From: Lysinibacillus sphaericus
GTDB lineage: Bacteria > Bacillota > Bacilli > Bacillales_A > Planococcaceae
Assembly: GCF_006864135.1 (NCBI RefSeq)
Contig: NZ_SADV01000004.1
Location: 186,001 to 250,000, forward strand
Reading direction: 5' to 3'
Length of the DNA stretch: 64,000 nt
In this document: in pieces, positions 53,220 through 61,834 of the stretch
Layout of the letters: every line of letters begins with the position of its first letter
How positions within the stretch are numbered: position 1 is the first letter of the stretch
Notes under the pieces: generated by a model
What the model was told of the DNA's origin: nothing
The model's database searches: none
The model's input: only the letters and a program-made list of their open reading frames with translations
Translations under genes and position numbers: made by a program

Positions 53220-54278
53220 ATGGAAAACGAAGTACTATTTTCGGTCAGTGACGGTGGAACAGCCACCATTACATTGAATCGTCCTAAAGCTTTAAACTCA
53301 CTTTCCACTGAAATGCTAAAACCTATCGGCGAGAAACTAAAGGAATGGCAAGCAAATGATGAAATTCATCTTATTATCCTAAGAGGTTCTGGTGAGAAGG
53401 GATTTTGTGCTGGTGGTGATATTAAAACACTTTATAATGCTCGCTCCAGTCAGGAAGCTTTCAAAAATGCCGAAGTTTTTTTTGAAGAAGAATATCAAGT
53501 AGATATGGCTATCTATCACTATCCAAAACCAATTATTGCCTGCCTTGATGGCATTGTCATGGGTGGTGGTGTCGGTTTAACCTTTGGGGCTAGCCACCGA
53601 ATCGTTACTGAACGGACAAAATGGGCAATGCCGGAAATGAATATCGGCTTCTTTCCGGATGTTGGAGCAGCCTATTTCTTAAACAAAGCACCTGGCTTTG
53701 TAGGATACTATTTAGCATTAACCGCATCTGTCATCCAAGCTGCTGACGTTCTTTTTGTCAATGGTGCTGATAGCTATATGACAAGCGATAAGCTACACAA
53801 ATTCCTAACAAGGATCGAACAAACTGACTGGCATACACAAGAGATCAGCACAGCTCTAAACCAATTAATCGAGGAGTATTCAAGCAACCCATTAACAAAT
53901 AGTGAACTTGCCAGTCTTCAAAATAAAATAGATCAACATTTCTCTAACTATACAATAGAAGAAATAGTAGCGTCTTTAGATAATGACGCAAGTAAATTTT
54001 CACATGAAACAAAGCAGTTACTTCTATCTAAATCTCCATCTTCGTTAAAAATTACGTTACAGCAGCTTATTGATGCACGAGATAAAACATTAAAAGAATG
54101 CTTTGCGACAGATTTAATCTTAGCAAAAAACTTTTTAAAACATGAAGATTTCTTTGAAGGTGTACGCTCTGTCGTCATTGATAAAGATCGAAATCCGCAG
54201 TATACCTATAAAACATTAGCTGAATTTACAGATGAAGATAAGAAGAAATTTTTTCATGATAACAGTGTAAAGTCATAG
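53220..54278 (+). CDS. 3-hydroxyisobutyryl-CoA hydrolase
   Basis: 352 residues, 14 bases after the hydratase gene, GGGAGGAATG site. Crotonase-fold hydrolase: GSGEKGFCAGGDIKTLYNAR, IVMGGGVGLTFGASHRIVTE and the family signature EMNIGFFPDVGAAYFLNKAP. The longer C-terminus with EDFFEGVRSVVIDKDRNPQY is typical of HIBCH, distinguishing it from hydratases. It frees 3-hydroxyisobutyrate from CoA in valine breakdown, and family members also accept 3-hydroxypropionyl-CoA. Last gene of the operon, followed by a terminator. Confidence 0.92.
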   Translation: MENEVLFSVSDGGTATITLNRPKALNSLSTEMLKPIGEKLKEWQANDEIHLIILRGSGEKGFCAGGDIKTLYNARSSQEAFKNAEVFFEEEYQVDMAIYHYPKPIIACLDGIVMGGGVGLTFGASHRIVTERTKWAMPEMNIGFFPDVGAAYFLNKAPGFVGYYLALTASVIQAADVLFVNGADSYMTSDKLHKFLTRIEQTDWHTQEISTALNQLIEEYSSNPLTNSELASLQNKIDQHFSNYTIEEIVASLDNDASKFSHETKQLLLSKSPSSLKITLQQLIDARDKTLKECFATDLILAKNFLKHEDFFEGVRSVVIDKDRNPQYTYKTLAEFTDEDKKKFFHDNSVKS

Positions 54279-54351
54279 TTTAAAATCCTTTTTGAAGGAG
54301 CAGAAAGCCTGATAATTCAATATTCGTTACGAAGTTAATTTTTTGAAACAA

Positions 54352-54388
54352 TTGAAGCCTACTGAATCAGTAGGCTTCAATCATTTTT
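54352..54388. terminator. Terminator of the propionate operon, probably bidirectional
   Basis: TTGAAGCCTACTGA / TCAGTAGGCTTCAA almost without loop, then TCATTTTT. The minus-strand fragment at 54381 ends at the same place. Confidence 0.85.
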
Positions 54389-54557
54389 CCATAAATACTG
54401 GTGGTAATTTATAATCCAGTTTCTCACTCTGTTTACTATTTTTATTTGTACCATCAAACAATTTAAAGAGTATATAACCAGTATTGCCTTTTATAAAGGT
54501 TACAGGGTCTATAACATTTTTGTAGGTTCTTTCGTTGAGGAAGCAAAATGTTGGTAC
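54381..54557 (-). pseudogene. Minus-strand frame lacking a start, unknown protein end
   Basis: Reads VPTFCFLNERTYKNVIDPVT, FIKGNTGYILFKLFDGTNKN then SKQSEKLDYKLPPVFMEK and TGA. No start codon although an AGGAG lies just upstream. May be the frameshifted end of the gene at 54585. Confidence 0.4.
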
Positions 54558-54584
54558 CTATTTCTCCTATCAGAAAGTATTGCA

Positions 54585-54827
54585 CTATAGAATGCATTTT
54601 TCTACTTTATCTCCTACATGTTGAAAACTAATTGTTTTCATCCCATTAGGGCTTACTTCAAAAATCATCGTTTCTTTACCATAAGGAGAGTCATGTGCAT
54701 GCTCAAATGTTATGAATTGAACTTCGGTAAGAAAGCTAAACGAACCTTCATGCTCTCTGATGATACGCCGGATCTTAGCATTTAAAAAACCATATTGTTT
54801 AATGTAGCCATAGTAATGAAAGATCAT
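54585..54827 (-). CDS. Hypothetical protein, 80 residues, perhaps truncated
   Basis: Starts MIFHYYGYIKQYGFLNAKIR and contains a beta-rich middle (SFLTEVQFITFEHAHDSPYG, ETMIFEVSPNGMKTISFQHV). The N-terminal side overlaps no other gene. No clear ribosome site; the downstream fragment at 54381 may be its missing C-terminus after a frameshift. Family not recognised. Confidence 0.4.
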   Translation of the reverse strand: MIFHYYGYIKQYGFLNAKIRRIIREHEGSFSFLTEVQFITFEHAHDSPYGKETMIFEVSPNGMKTISFQHVGDKVEKCIL

Positions 54828-54907
54828 TAAGTTGCATATGCAGCTCTTTTTTATTGAATTAACGATGCAGGCTAGTTTAAAAAGGTGTTCATTTCAATAG
54901 ATTTTAC

Positions 54908-54965
54908 TTGATAATTTTCTACAGAAATATCTACAACAGCAGATATTTCTGTAGAAAATTATCAA
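54908..54965. repeat. Perfect 25-bp inverted repeat at the end of a gene
   Basis: Arms 54908-54932 and 54941-54965 are exact complements with an eight-base loop. It covers the last eleven codons of the minus-strand gene at 54931 and the bases after it. Confidence 0.9.
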
Positions 54966-55224
54966 CAACATGACCTTCTAAATATACTTCATGTGTTGCA
55001 TATTCACCTGAAGAACTAACTTCATTTATTGTAATATCGATATTTTTTTCCTTTTTAAAATGCTCAACTGTTGCTTGTATTGCTATTTCTTTAGTGTTTG
55101 CCCATGCTTCTTCACTAAATTCCTTAGGCATACCTTGGTCGATAAGGAAAAAAGCTATTAGAGCTAGAGCAATAATTGTCGTACCACCAAAAATAGATAA
55201 AAATTTAATTCGTTTGTCTTTCAT
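54931..55224 (-). CDS. Small membrane-anchored protein, C-terminus altered by a palindrome
   Basis: 97 residues: an N-terminal membrane helix (FLSIFGGTTIIALALIAFFL) and an outside part (EEAWANTKEIAIQATVEHFK, DITINEVSSSGEYATHEVYL). The last residues DNFLQKYLLL come from the perfect inverted repeat. Beyond the repeat another frame reads AVVDISVENYQVKSIEMNTF then LN and stop, which looks like the original tail. Probably a frameshift by template switching; the product may be non-functional. ATG with GAGGAA upstream. Confidence 0.6.
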   Translation of the reverse strand: MKDKRIKFLSIFGGTTIIALALIAFFLIDQGMPKEFSEEAWANTKEIAIQATVEHFKKEKNIDITINEVSSSGEYATHEVYLEGHVVDNFLQKYLLL

Positions 55225-55413
55225 TAAATATTCCTCACATCATGATTTCTTGTTTTTTTCAACAAGAGCAATTTTAAAACAAAATTTTAGTTATAACAAT
55301 TAAATTTTTGTTACATGAAACTTATAATTTTGTAAGTTTTAATTTCATAGTGTTATTGAACATAATGCCAATCCCAATCGAGCTAAGTATTGTTCTAATC
55401 TTATCAGTCAATA

Positions 55414-55812
55414 TTATTTTTTTGTTTCTGATAACTCCACTGAAAATGTGCCGAGATTGTTTTCTTTTGAAATTGTATTAATAATGTTGGTTATTTTATT
55501 TATAGTTTTATCATGCCTATCAAAGTTAGATAGTGATATTGTTAGAACTTTATTTTCAGGTGAATATATTGTATAGAGAATTCTTTTGTCAGGAGAAAAT
55601 CCGTGTTCTACGAGACCATTTATAATTTTTTTAGTTAATTCAACTTCTCCAATCTTTTTGTTTATCTCTTCTACTGCTTTTAGTTGTTCTTCGGAATTCG
55701 CAACAAATGCATATGAGGAAATATCTGTAACAGATTGGGAATTACGATTATAAAATACGTAGATGCCAATTGTAATTAACAAAAGAATAATGGAAAAGGT
55801 GATCTTTTTGAT
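55414..55812 (-). CDS. Small exported/membrane-anchored protein; start codon appears to be ATC
   Basis: The N-terminal signal anchor reads KKITFSIILLLITIGIYVFY. The codon before AAA AAG is ATC (55810-55812), eight bases after a strong AAGGAGG. The first usual start is a TTG at 55782, which would lose the charged head. The outside part (about 105 residues) contains SEEQLKAVEEINKKIGEVEL and SPENKVLTISLSNFDRHDKT, like small Bacillus stress or sporulation proteins of unknown role. Either rare ATC initiation or a start-loss mutation. Confidence 0.55.
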   Translation of the reverse strand: MKKITFSIILLLITIGIYVFYNRNSQSVTDISSYAFVANSEEQLKAVEEINKKIGEVELTKKIINGLVEHGFSPDKRILYTIYSPENKVLTISLSNFDRHDKTINKITNIINTISKENNLGTFSVELSETKK

Positions 55813-56138
55813 GTTAATTCCTCCTTACATGCAAAGTATGTATTATTTTTAAAATATATGATTCTAAAGAGGAAAATGTACAGGAGAAAAGGGAATAGGA
55901 GAGATAGCAAAGTCCAAAAATGAGGGAATGATATATATTATGCTTTCTTAATTCTAGGTTTCTACCAACCCTTGAGGGAGAGTGATCCGAAACCAATGAA
56001 TTTTACAAGGTATAGGAGCTAAGCTGATTTCCTTAACTACTTAATTATTGTTTTGATAGCATGATTAGTATAGTCACATTTAAAATAAAAAATCATACCG
56101 ACGCTGAAAAGAGTCTATATGCTTGGAGATATAATAGG
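55813..56138. other. Intergenic region, no gene seen
   Basis: Frames here are short and lack ribosome sites; it separates two minus-strand units. Confidence 0.45.
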
Positions 56139-56168
56139 GAAAACCGGCAAAAAAGTTGCCGGTTTTGG
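56139..56168 (-). terminator. Terminator of the SASP-like gene
   Basis: AAAACCGGCAA / TTGCCGGTTTT; on the minus strand it runs into TTTTCCC 15 bases past the stop. Confidence 0.8.
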
Positions 56169-56182
56169 GATGATAATCAATT

Positions 56183-56332
56183 TTATTTTGTATCGTTTTT
56201 ATTTTCAAATCGACCAGAAGCTAGTTTTTTGTTAGCTTCTGCTTGTTGGATTTGTTGTTTAATTTGATTAACATCAGTTTCATTCCCGAATTCTTGGTTC
56301 ATCGAGTTAAAGTTTTGGTTGTTTTTATTCAT
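56183..56332 (-). CDS. Gamma-type small acid-soluble spore protein-like, 49 residues
   Basis: GGAGGTGAAATAC before the ATG. MNKNNQNFNSMNQEFGNETD continues VNQIKQQIQQAEANKKLASG. The Asn/Gln-rich composition and the unit EFGNETDVNQIKQQIQQAEANK correspond to one repeat of gamma-type SASP (EFASETDAQQVRQQNQxAExNK), the amino-acid store degraded at germination. Typical members have two such repeats, so this is a short form. Too small for many gene finders. Confidence 0.8.
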   Translation of the reverse strand: MNKNNQNFNSMNQEFGNETDVNQIKQQIQQAEANKKLASGRFENKNDTK

Positions 56333-56541
56333 GTATTTCACCTCCTAAAATTAGTCTGTACAAAAGACGCTTTATTATTCGTAGGATATCCTAAATGAAG
56401 TAGTATTGATTTACCAAGCATTATTTAAAGTGATTTTCATAAAAAATCATTTATGGAGATAAGAAAAAAAGCGTTGTCCCATGCTACAGTAAACTAATGA
56501 ACAATTTGAGAATTAAATGAAAATAGAGCATAAAAAACGCT

Positions 56542-56727
56542 CTAAAAAAACTCATAAATCCCATGTTCAATGCAATAGCCCAGAAAAAACCCTAAAAGGA
56601 CAACAGGTATCAAAAATATTTTAAATATTTTAGGTGAAAGAGTTTTTAGCAATATTACAACATAGATTCTCACACAAACTAAAATAACAACTATTAATAA
56701 AATCATCGAAGGTAAGAAGTATAACAA
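56542..56727 (-). CDS. Small membrane protein, 61 residues, unknown
   Basis: Two hydrophobic helices (MILLIVVILVCVRIYVVILL and IFKIFLIPVVLLGFFLGYCI). TTG start with AAAAGGA upstream at eight bases. No family recognised; could be spurious. Confidence 0.35.
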   Translation of the reverse strand: MLYFLPSMILLIVVILVCVRIYVVILLKTLSPKIFKIFLIPVVLLGFFLGYCIEHGIYEFF

Positions 56728-56792
56728 ACTTGTTCCTTTTGATAACCATGAAAATATGTGCGTAACATTACCTCGTAATAAATGGAACAGTT

Positions 56793-56816
56793 AAAAACCC
56801 CAGCGTTAAACTGGGG
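56793..56816 (-). terminator. Terminator of the DUF3231 gene
   Basis: CCCCAG / CTGGGG arms; on the minus strand followed by TTTTTAA. Confidence 0.8.
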
Positions 56817-56842
56817 AACGGTTTGTCAGGTTTAATCAAATA

Positions 56843-57352
56843 CTATTTTTCTGGATAAGCCACATGCATCGGTGGGGGAACTAACCAGCCTTTAGTCTTA
56901 TTAAGACGTAACAGTTTTGCGCCTAGTTGAGCTTTACCTGTGTGAAATTGAGCGTACATTAAAGCAATATCCTCCCTAGTTGACATCCCCATAACTTGAC
57001 TACATGTAACTAACCCCGCAGCAAGGTCACCTGTTAGGGCTGCACTAATTTCAGGATCATTGAATTTCGCACCAGGGGGGATATCCTCTATTCGTGCAAC
57101 TGGTCTCTCCGGTGGTGCAGGCGGGAGAGCAACGCCGTTAGTTTTTAGTATTTTTTCTAACTGTTTTGCTTCTTCTCTACAAGTGTCGATGATATCTTCG
57201 ATTATTTTTCTTAAATCTTCATCACCAGAATGATTGTAAAACGTTTGATATCCAGCGATAAAGCCATAATTTACAGTGAGATGTGTCCAGATACTAAAGA
57301 CTTCTCCGTAGTGTAATGGCTCGTCTTTTGGGTTGCCACTAAGTATTCCCAT
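56843..57352 (-). CDS. DUF3231-family protein (half-length)
   Basis: 169 residues. HYGEVFSIWTHLTVNYGFIA and YQTFYNHSGDEDLRKIIEDI open a ferritin-like helical bundle, followed by EEAKQLEKILKTNGVALPPA and PPERP, a linker that is a DUF3231 mark, and LTGDLAAGLVTCSQVMGMST. Full DUF3231 proteins are about 330 residues with two such halves; single-domain versions like this are common in spore formers and may be coat-associated (CotF-like). AGAGGAAGTG before the ATG. Confidence 0.85.
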   Translation of the reverse strand: MGILSGNPKDEPLHYGEVFSIWTHLTVNYGFIAGYQTFYNHSGDEDLRKIIEDIIDTCREEAKQLEKILKTNGVALPPAPPERPVARIEDIPPGAKFNDPEISAALTGDLAAGLVTCSQVMGMSTREDIALMYAQFHTGKAQLGAKLLRLNKTKGWLVPPPMHVAYPEK

Positions 57353-57550
57353 ACTTGCACTTCCTCTCTTATTTGAACATTTTCAAACATGGATAGTATG
57401 GGTTAAAAAAGAAAAATAATTCGATTTTTAGCAATTAAAAAGATAACTTGTTCGAAGTGGCCATGACAGAAATGAAGGAAAGATAAAAAGAATTTGTATA
57501 CCACTATTACAATGCTTGTTTGTGACTTTTGTTTAGAAAAATAAAATTAT

Positions 57551-57580
57551 AAAAGGGTCACTTGGGATGGAGTGACCCTT
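57551..57580 (-). terminator. GGGTCAC hairpin, third copy
   Basis: AAGGGTCAC / GTGACCCTT; on the minus strand continues TTTATAATTTTATTTTTC. Confidence 0.6.
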
Positions 57581-57865
57581 AGAAGGAAATCGGGATGCAA
57601 AGCAAATTTACTTTACATATTTAGAATATGATTTAGAAGTTATGATTATATAGTTTATTAACCATGAAAGTGTATTTAAAAATATAGAATAGGGAATTGA
57701 TTAAATTATTATGATTGCGATAGCGTAGTGCTTTTTAAAAATCGGGGCGATGCATGTGCAACACATAACTATCACGAAGATAATGTATGTTCAAGTATTT
57801 AAAAACAATACAACTAAAAAGTGTACATCTGAAAATCTTAGAAGAGACACGGGGGATACTACAAA
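57581..57865. other. Intergenic region, no gene identified
   Basis: AT-rich. Upstream of the minus-strand terminator at 57551 no minus-strand gene with a ribosome site was found. Confidence 0.4.
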
Positions 57866-57979
57866 ATGTATTCATTTGATGAGGAAAATGTATTTCGTAA
57901 TAACTTGGATGAATCGTTTCATTTAGAACGCGCCCAAATACGTTTACGTTGCAGAAAGAGCAAATGTTTAAAGTGTTAG
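57866..57979 (+). CDS. Tiny basic protein with Cys pair, 37 residues, uncertain
   Basis: MYSFDEENVFRNNLDESFHL continues ERAQIRLRCRKSKCLKC. GGGGG lies 11 bases upstream. The acidic head, basic tail and CxxxxCxxC ending look protein-like. No family recognised; may be a remnant. Confidence 0.35.
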   Translation: MYSFDEENVFRNNLDESFHLERAQIRLRCRKSKCLKC

Positions 57980-58131
57980 CTAAATCTAAAGACAAAAATT
58001 CCTAAACAAACATGTTGAATTTTTTATATAAACCAAAAAGAAATAGTTGTTGATGGATAAGACCAATCACAGTTGGATAAAATATTTGTGAACTTAAAAA
58101 GTTCAAATTTCAAGGATTGGGAGGACTAAAT

Positions 58132-58473
58132 ATGTCATCTGAAATGGGAGAAATACATCGTACTGGTCGAGACATTAACGACGTAATAGTACATTTTGGT
58201 GGGCAAGCCGAGAGTGTTTTTAGTTCATTGGCTGAACAAGGTCGACTTTCAATACAAAAGAAAGCAGACGAATTAGCTGTACAGTATCTTGAAAGTAATC
58301 CTAATCCAGACTATTATGATTGTGTTGAAATTGTAGCAGAAGGCGTTTTGACAGCAGGGAACGAAATAAAGGCTAGCAGTGGTTCTTGGGGAGAATCAGT
58401 AGATGCCGCACTTGGTGCTGGTGTTGCAATTCCATCTGCAAAAATAGCTTGCCAAAGAATAACGATGTCTTAA
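58132..58473 (+). CDS. Hypothetical protein, 113 residues
   Basis: ATG 58132 follows TTGGGAGGAC at seven bases. Helical head (EIHRTGRDINDVIVHFGGQA then ESVFSSLAEQG) and a region DELAVQYLESNPNPDYYDCV. The Gly/Ala-rich end (SWGESVDAALGAGVAIPSAK) could be a leader-like or flexible tail. No signal peptide or membrane segment. Single gene. Not recognised. Confidence 0.6.
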   Translation: MSSEMGEIHRTGRDINDVIVHFGGQAESVFSSLAEQGRLSIQKKADELAVQYLESNPNPDYYDCVEIVAEGVLTAGNEIKASSGSWGESVDAALGAGVAIPSAKIACQRITMS

Positions 58474-58547
58474 CATTAATTTTTGAAAAAGCGTAGGCGT
58501 AAAAAGCTTATGCTTTTTGATATTTATTGATTTCTTTTATCCTCTCC

Positions 58548-58766
58548 TCAATAGTAATTTTGGTTGTCAGGCCATTCTTGTCCATAATATCTGTAGTATG
58601 TAACAAGTCCGATCAATAGCTGCCTATTTAGCAGGCAATGAGGAAGCTTCGCAACGTGGATTTCCCAACTTACTAAGTTAACCCATATTTTTTTAGACAG
58701 TTCTACCAAATGTACATCAAAAGGTGAAATACTAAGGTTAGATTGAATAATGAAAGATATCCTCAA
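58548..58766 (-). CDS. Possible small protein or fragment, 72 residues
   Basis: Minus-strand frame reading FDVHLVELSKKIWVNLVSWE, IHVAKLPHCLLNRQLLIGLV and TYYRYYGQEWPDNQNYY, which has a natural-looking composition. No convincing ribosome site. Could be a C-terminal remnant. Confidence 0.3.
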   Translation of the reverse strand: MRISFIIQSNLSISPFDVHLVELSKKIWVNLVSWEIHVAKLPHCLLNRQLLIGLVTYYRYYGQEWPDNQNYY

Positions 58767-58819
58767 TGTTAAGATTAAAATGCCACCACAGTAAAAGCAT
58801 ATTTTAAGACTTCTTTTAG

Positions 58820-59164
<345 letters not shown>

Positions 59165-59318
59165 TATCTAATAGATGTCTTCATTGATCGGTCTCAATTG
59201 GCCTTAGTAATCTAGAACTTCGATTTTGTCTTCTCCTAATTTTACTTAGATCATAAAATAATCTTTGGTAATCGTTTCTTTCTGGAAATCCTTATATATA
59301 TTAATCATAAGAATATTA

Positions 59319-60791
59319 TCAAAAATATGGCGAGTTATTTTTTTTTGAAGATATTTCAGCATTAAAAATCATACATAAAGTTTTAATCCCTTGTTGTAAT
59401 TGTAGTTCACTCATAAATGAAAAACTTAATCGTAAATGACATTTTTCATGTTCTACTGGAAAACAAGCAGAACCTGGTAAAAATGATACGAGATTTTTTT
59501 TAGCTTCTATAAGAAGTTGATTTGTATCCATCCAATTCGGAAGAGTAATCCATATGTTTAGTCCCCCTTTAGGTACCATCCACGTAATCCCGTCAGGAGA
59601 GTATTGTGATAGTAATTCGAGTGACAAATCCCGTCTTACTTTTAAGGCTGTTCTTAATTTTTTCATATGATCTATCATTTTTTTTGAAGTAATAAAGGGT
59701 AATAATGACTTTTGTGTTAGTAAAGGACTACCCAAATCTGCATTAGATTTAGCAGCTAGTAGACGATTGAAAATAGAACCTGATGCTGAGAGAATTCCAA
59801 TTCTGCAACTTGGAGCTAGCGTTTTACTTAATCCTTTTAAATAAATTACATGACCATAATTATCCATACTTTTAATAGGGGCAGGGGGCTTTTTATCAAA
59901 ATAAATCTCACTCCATGGGTCATCTTCTACAATAATACATTGAATACTTTTAGCGATTTCCAAAATTTGTCTACGTCGCTTATGTGACATAACTACACCA
60001 GTGGGGTTATGAAAGGTAGGTATTGTATAAATAATCTTTGGTTTGTATTTATCACACAAATTTTGAAGTATATTTAAATTCATACCATCACTATCTACTG
60101 GAACAGTAAGTATGGTAGCCCCTCTTCCTCTAAAAATGTCTATCGCTCCTGGATACGTGGGACTTTCCATTATCACAACATCATTTGGACCAATAAATGT
60201 TCGAGCAATAAGATCTATTCCTTGTTGAGATCCATTTGTAACTAAAAGGTTTTCAGGTGTAGTAGGAACATCGAATTGTTTTAAATAGTTAGACATTGCT
60301 TCTCTCAGTTTATACTCACCTTGGATTTCACTATATCGAGATAATATCCTTGGATTTTCAGAAAGCATTTTATGAATTTCTTTTTCTAAATATTGATTAG
60401 GGAGAAGCCCTGGGTCAATCATTGATGAAGAGAGTTGAATTTCACCTTGAACGTGATGAAAGCGAGAAAACTGCGCTCTTGGGAGATAATCTTGTATCGA
60501 TAACTGCCAATTAAATGGTGGTTCATCTGTTTTTGAATTACTTACATCTGATTCGTCAATATTCACAAACGTTCCTTTTCCTTGAATAGAAATAATAAAA
60601 TTTTCTTTTTCGAGTTCTTTATAGGCTTTGACTACAGTAACAAAGCTAACTTCTAATTTTTTAGATAATTCCCGGACAGAAGGTAACTGGCTTCCTTCTC
60701 GTAATAGACCCGATCGTATATGGTCAACTATTGATTGGAAAATTTGTTTAGAAAGAGAAGTCTCTGATTTTCGTTGAATTTCAATATGCAT
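59319..60791 (-). CDS. MocR-type (GntR/aminotransferase fusion) regulator
   Basis: 490 residues. GntR winged helix at residues 1-75 (SLSKQIFQSIVDHIRSGLLR, LPSVRELSKKLEVSFVTVVK). Fold type I aminotransferase part from about 110: VTNGSQQGIDLIARTF, YTIPTFHNPTGVVM, VEDDPWSEIYF and the PLP Lys in YLKGLSKTLAPSCRIGIL. MocR proteins bind PLP and an amino compound to switch neighbouring genes; this one is divergent from phzF and the aminotransferase gene. ATGGAGGATAG before the ATG. Candidate binding sites are at 60807-60835. Confidence 0.93.
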   Translation of the reverse strand: MHIEIQRKSETSLSKQIFQSIVDHIRSGLLREGSQLPSVRELSKKLEVSFVTVVKAYKELEKENFIISIQGKGTFVNIDESDVSNSKTDEPPFNWQLSIQDYLPRAQFSRFHHVQGEIQLSSSMIDPGLLPNQYLEKEIHKMLSENPRILSRYSEIQGEYKLREAMSNYLKQFDVPTTPENLLVTNGSQQGIDLIARTFIGPNDVVIMESPTYPGAIDIFRGRGATILTVPVDSDGMNLNILQNLCDKYKPKIIYTIPTFHNPTGVVMSHKRRRQILEIAKSIQCIIVEDDPWSEIYFDKKPPAPIKSMDNYGHVIYLKGLSKTLAPSCRIGILSASGSIFNRLLAAKSNADLGSPLLTQKSLLPFITSKKMIDHMKKLRTALKVRRDLSLELLSQYSPDGITWMVPKGGLNIWITLPNWMDTNQLLIEAKKNLVSFLPGSACFPVEHEKCHLRLSFSFMSELQLQQGIKTLCMIFNAEISSKKNNSPYF

Positions 60792-60806
60792 GTCTATCCT
60801 CCATAA

Positions 60807-60882
60807 AGTGTTATAGAAGTGTATTGAGTGTTATACCTAGTTTCGTTATAAAATAAGGTGATTCAAATGAACACATTATAAC
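60807..60882. promoter_or_regulatory. Divergent control region with AGTGTTATA direct repeats
   Basis: AGTGTTATA at 60807-60815 and 60827-60835, exactly 20 bases apart, plus GTTATA at 60845 and the inverted TTATAAC at 60876-60882. Direct repeats two helical turns apart suit a MocR dimer. Confidence 0.6.
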
Positions 60883-60983
60883 ATTAGGGAGGATGCTTTG
60901 CTATGTATACAGTAGGTAGGTGAGTTATATAAAATTACGGAATATTTAAACAATTATAAAAAGTAAACAGGAGGGTTTATTTA

Positions 60984-61766
60984 ATGAAATATTATGTAGT
61001 GGATGCTTTTGCGGAAAAAATATTTGAGGGTAATCCTGCAGGTGTTTGTATTATGGATGAGTGGCTGCCTGAAAAAGTGATGGAGAATATAGCTATCGAA
61101 AACAACCTTTCTGAAACAGCATTTGCTGTAAAAGAAAAGAATAGAGACAGTTATCATTTAAGATGGTTTACACCTGGAGGAGAAATTGATCTATGTGGAC
61201 ATGCTAGCATAGCTACTGCTTATACTATCACTAACTTTTATGACAAAGAACTTAAAAATATCAGATTTCAAACTAAGAGTGGAGAACTGCTTGTTGTGAA
61301 GAAAAATGATCTTTATGAATTAGATTTCCCAAGTATAAAGCTTAAAGAATATACATTGACAAAACAGATGGTGGAAGCACTTGGTATAGAACCTGTAGAA
61401 ACTTTTTTAGGTAGAGATTTGGTGTTTGTACTTGAAAAAGAAGAAGATGTACGCAACTTGTCTCCTGATTTTACTAAATTAGCGAAATTTCCGGAGGGAC
61501 TTGCTGTTTTTGTGACTGCAAAAGGAAATGAAGTTGATTTTGTTTCTAGAGCCTTTTGGCCAAAACTAAATGTAAATGAAGATCCAGTTTGCGGTTCAGC
61601 ACATTGTAGTTTAATTCCATTATGGGCAAAACGACTAGGAAAAAATGAAATGATTGCTAGACAACTCTCTAAACGTGGTGGAACACTATACTGTAAATAC
61701 AACGATGTTAGAGTAAAGATTAGTGGCTCAGCTGTTTTATATTCAATTGCGGATCTACAATTATAA
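60984..61766 (+). CDS. PhzF-family isomerase/epimerase-like protein
   Basis: 260 residues, normal length. VDAFAEKIFEGNPAGVCIMD, the catalytic Glu in ENNLSETAF (about 45), WFTPGGEIDLCGHASIATAY, and VCGSAHCSLIPLWAKRLGKN form the diaminopimelate-epimerase-like two-domain fold. Family members act on amino-acid-derived or phenazine intermediates; substrate unknown here. AGGAGGG site. First gene of a unit with an aminotransferase and a transporter, under the divergent MocR. Confidence 0.92.
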   Translation: MKYYVVDAFAEKIFEGNPAGVCIMDEWLPEKVMENIAIENNLSETAFAVKEKNRDSYHLRWFTPGGEIDLCGHASIATAYTITNFYDKELKNIRFQTKSGELLVVKKNDLYELDFPSIKLKEYTLTKQMVEALGIEPVETFLGRDLVFVLEKEEDVRNLSPDFTKLAKFPEGLAVFVTAKGNEVDFVSRAFWPKLNVNEDPVCGSAHCSLIPLWAKRLGKNEMIARQLSKRGGTLYCKYNDVRVKISGSAVLYSIADLQL

Positions 61767-61834
61767 AAGCGAAAAAGACTTCAAAAAAAAACAATTTTCA
61801 AGATTGTAAAAGATAAGAATGGTGATTTTAAACT

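Noticed and set aside
56061..56267. Plus-strand frame of about 68 codons
   Set aside because: It runs through the terminator hairpin and antisense to the SASP-like gene; shadow frame.
57735..57995. Minus-strand frame of 86 codons
   Set aside because: No ribosome site, and a better protein-like frame exists on the other strand at 57866.
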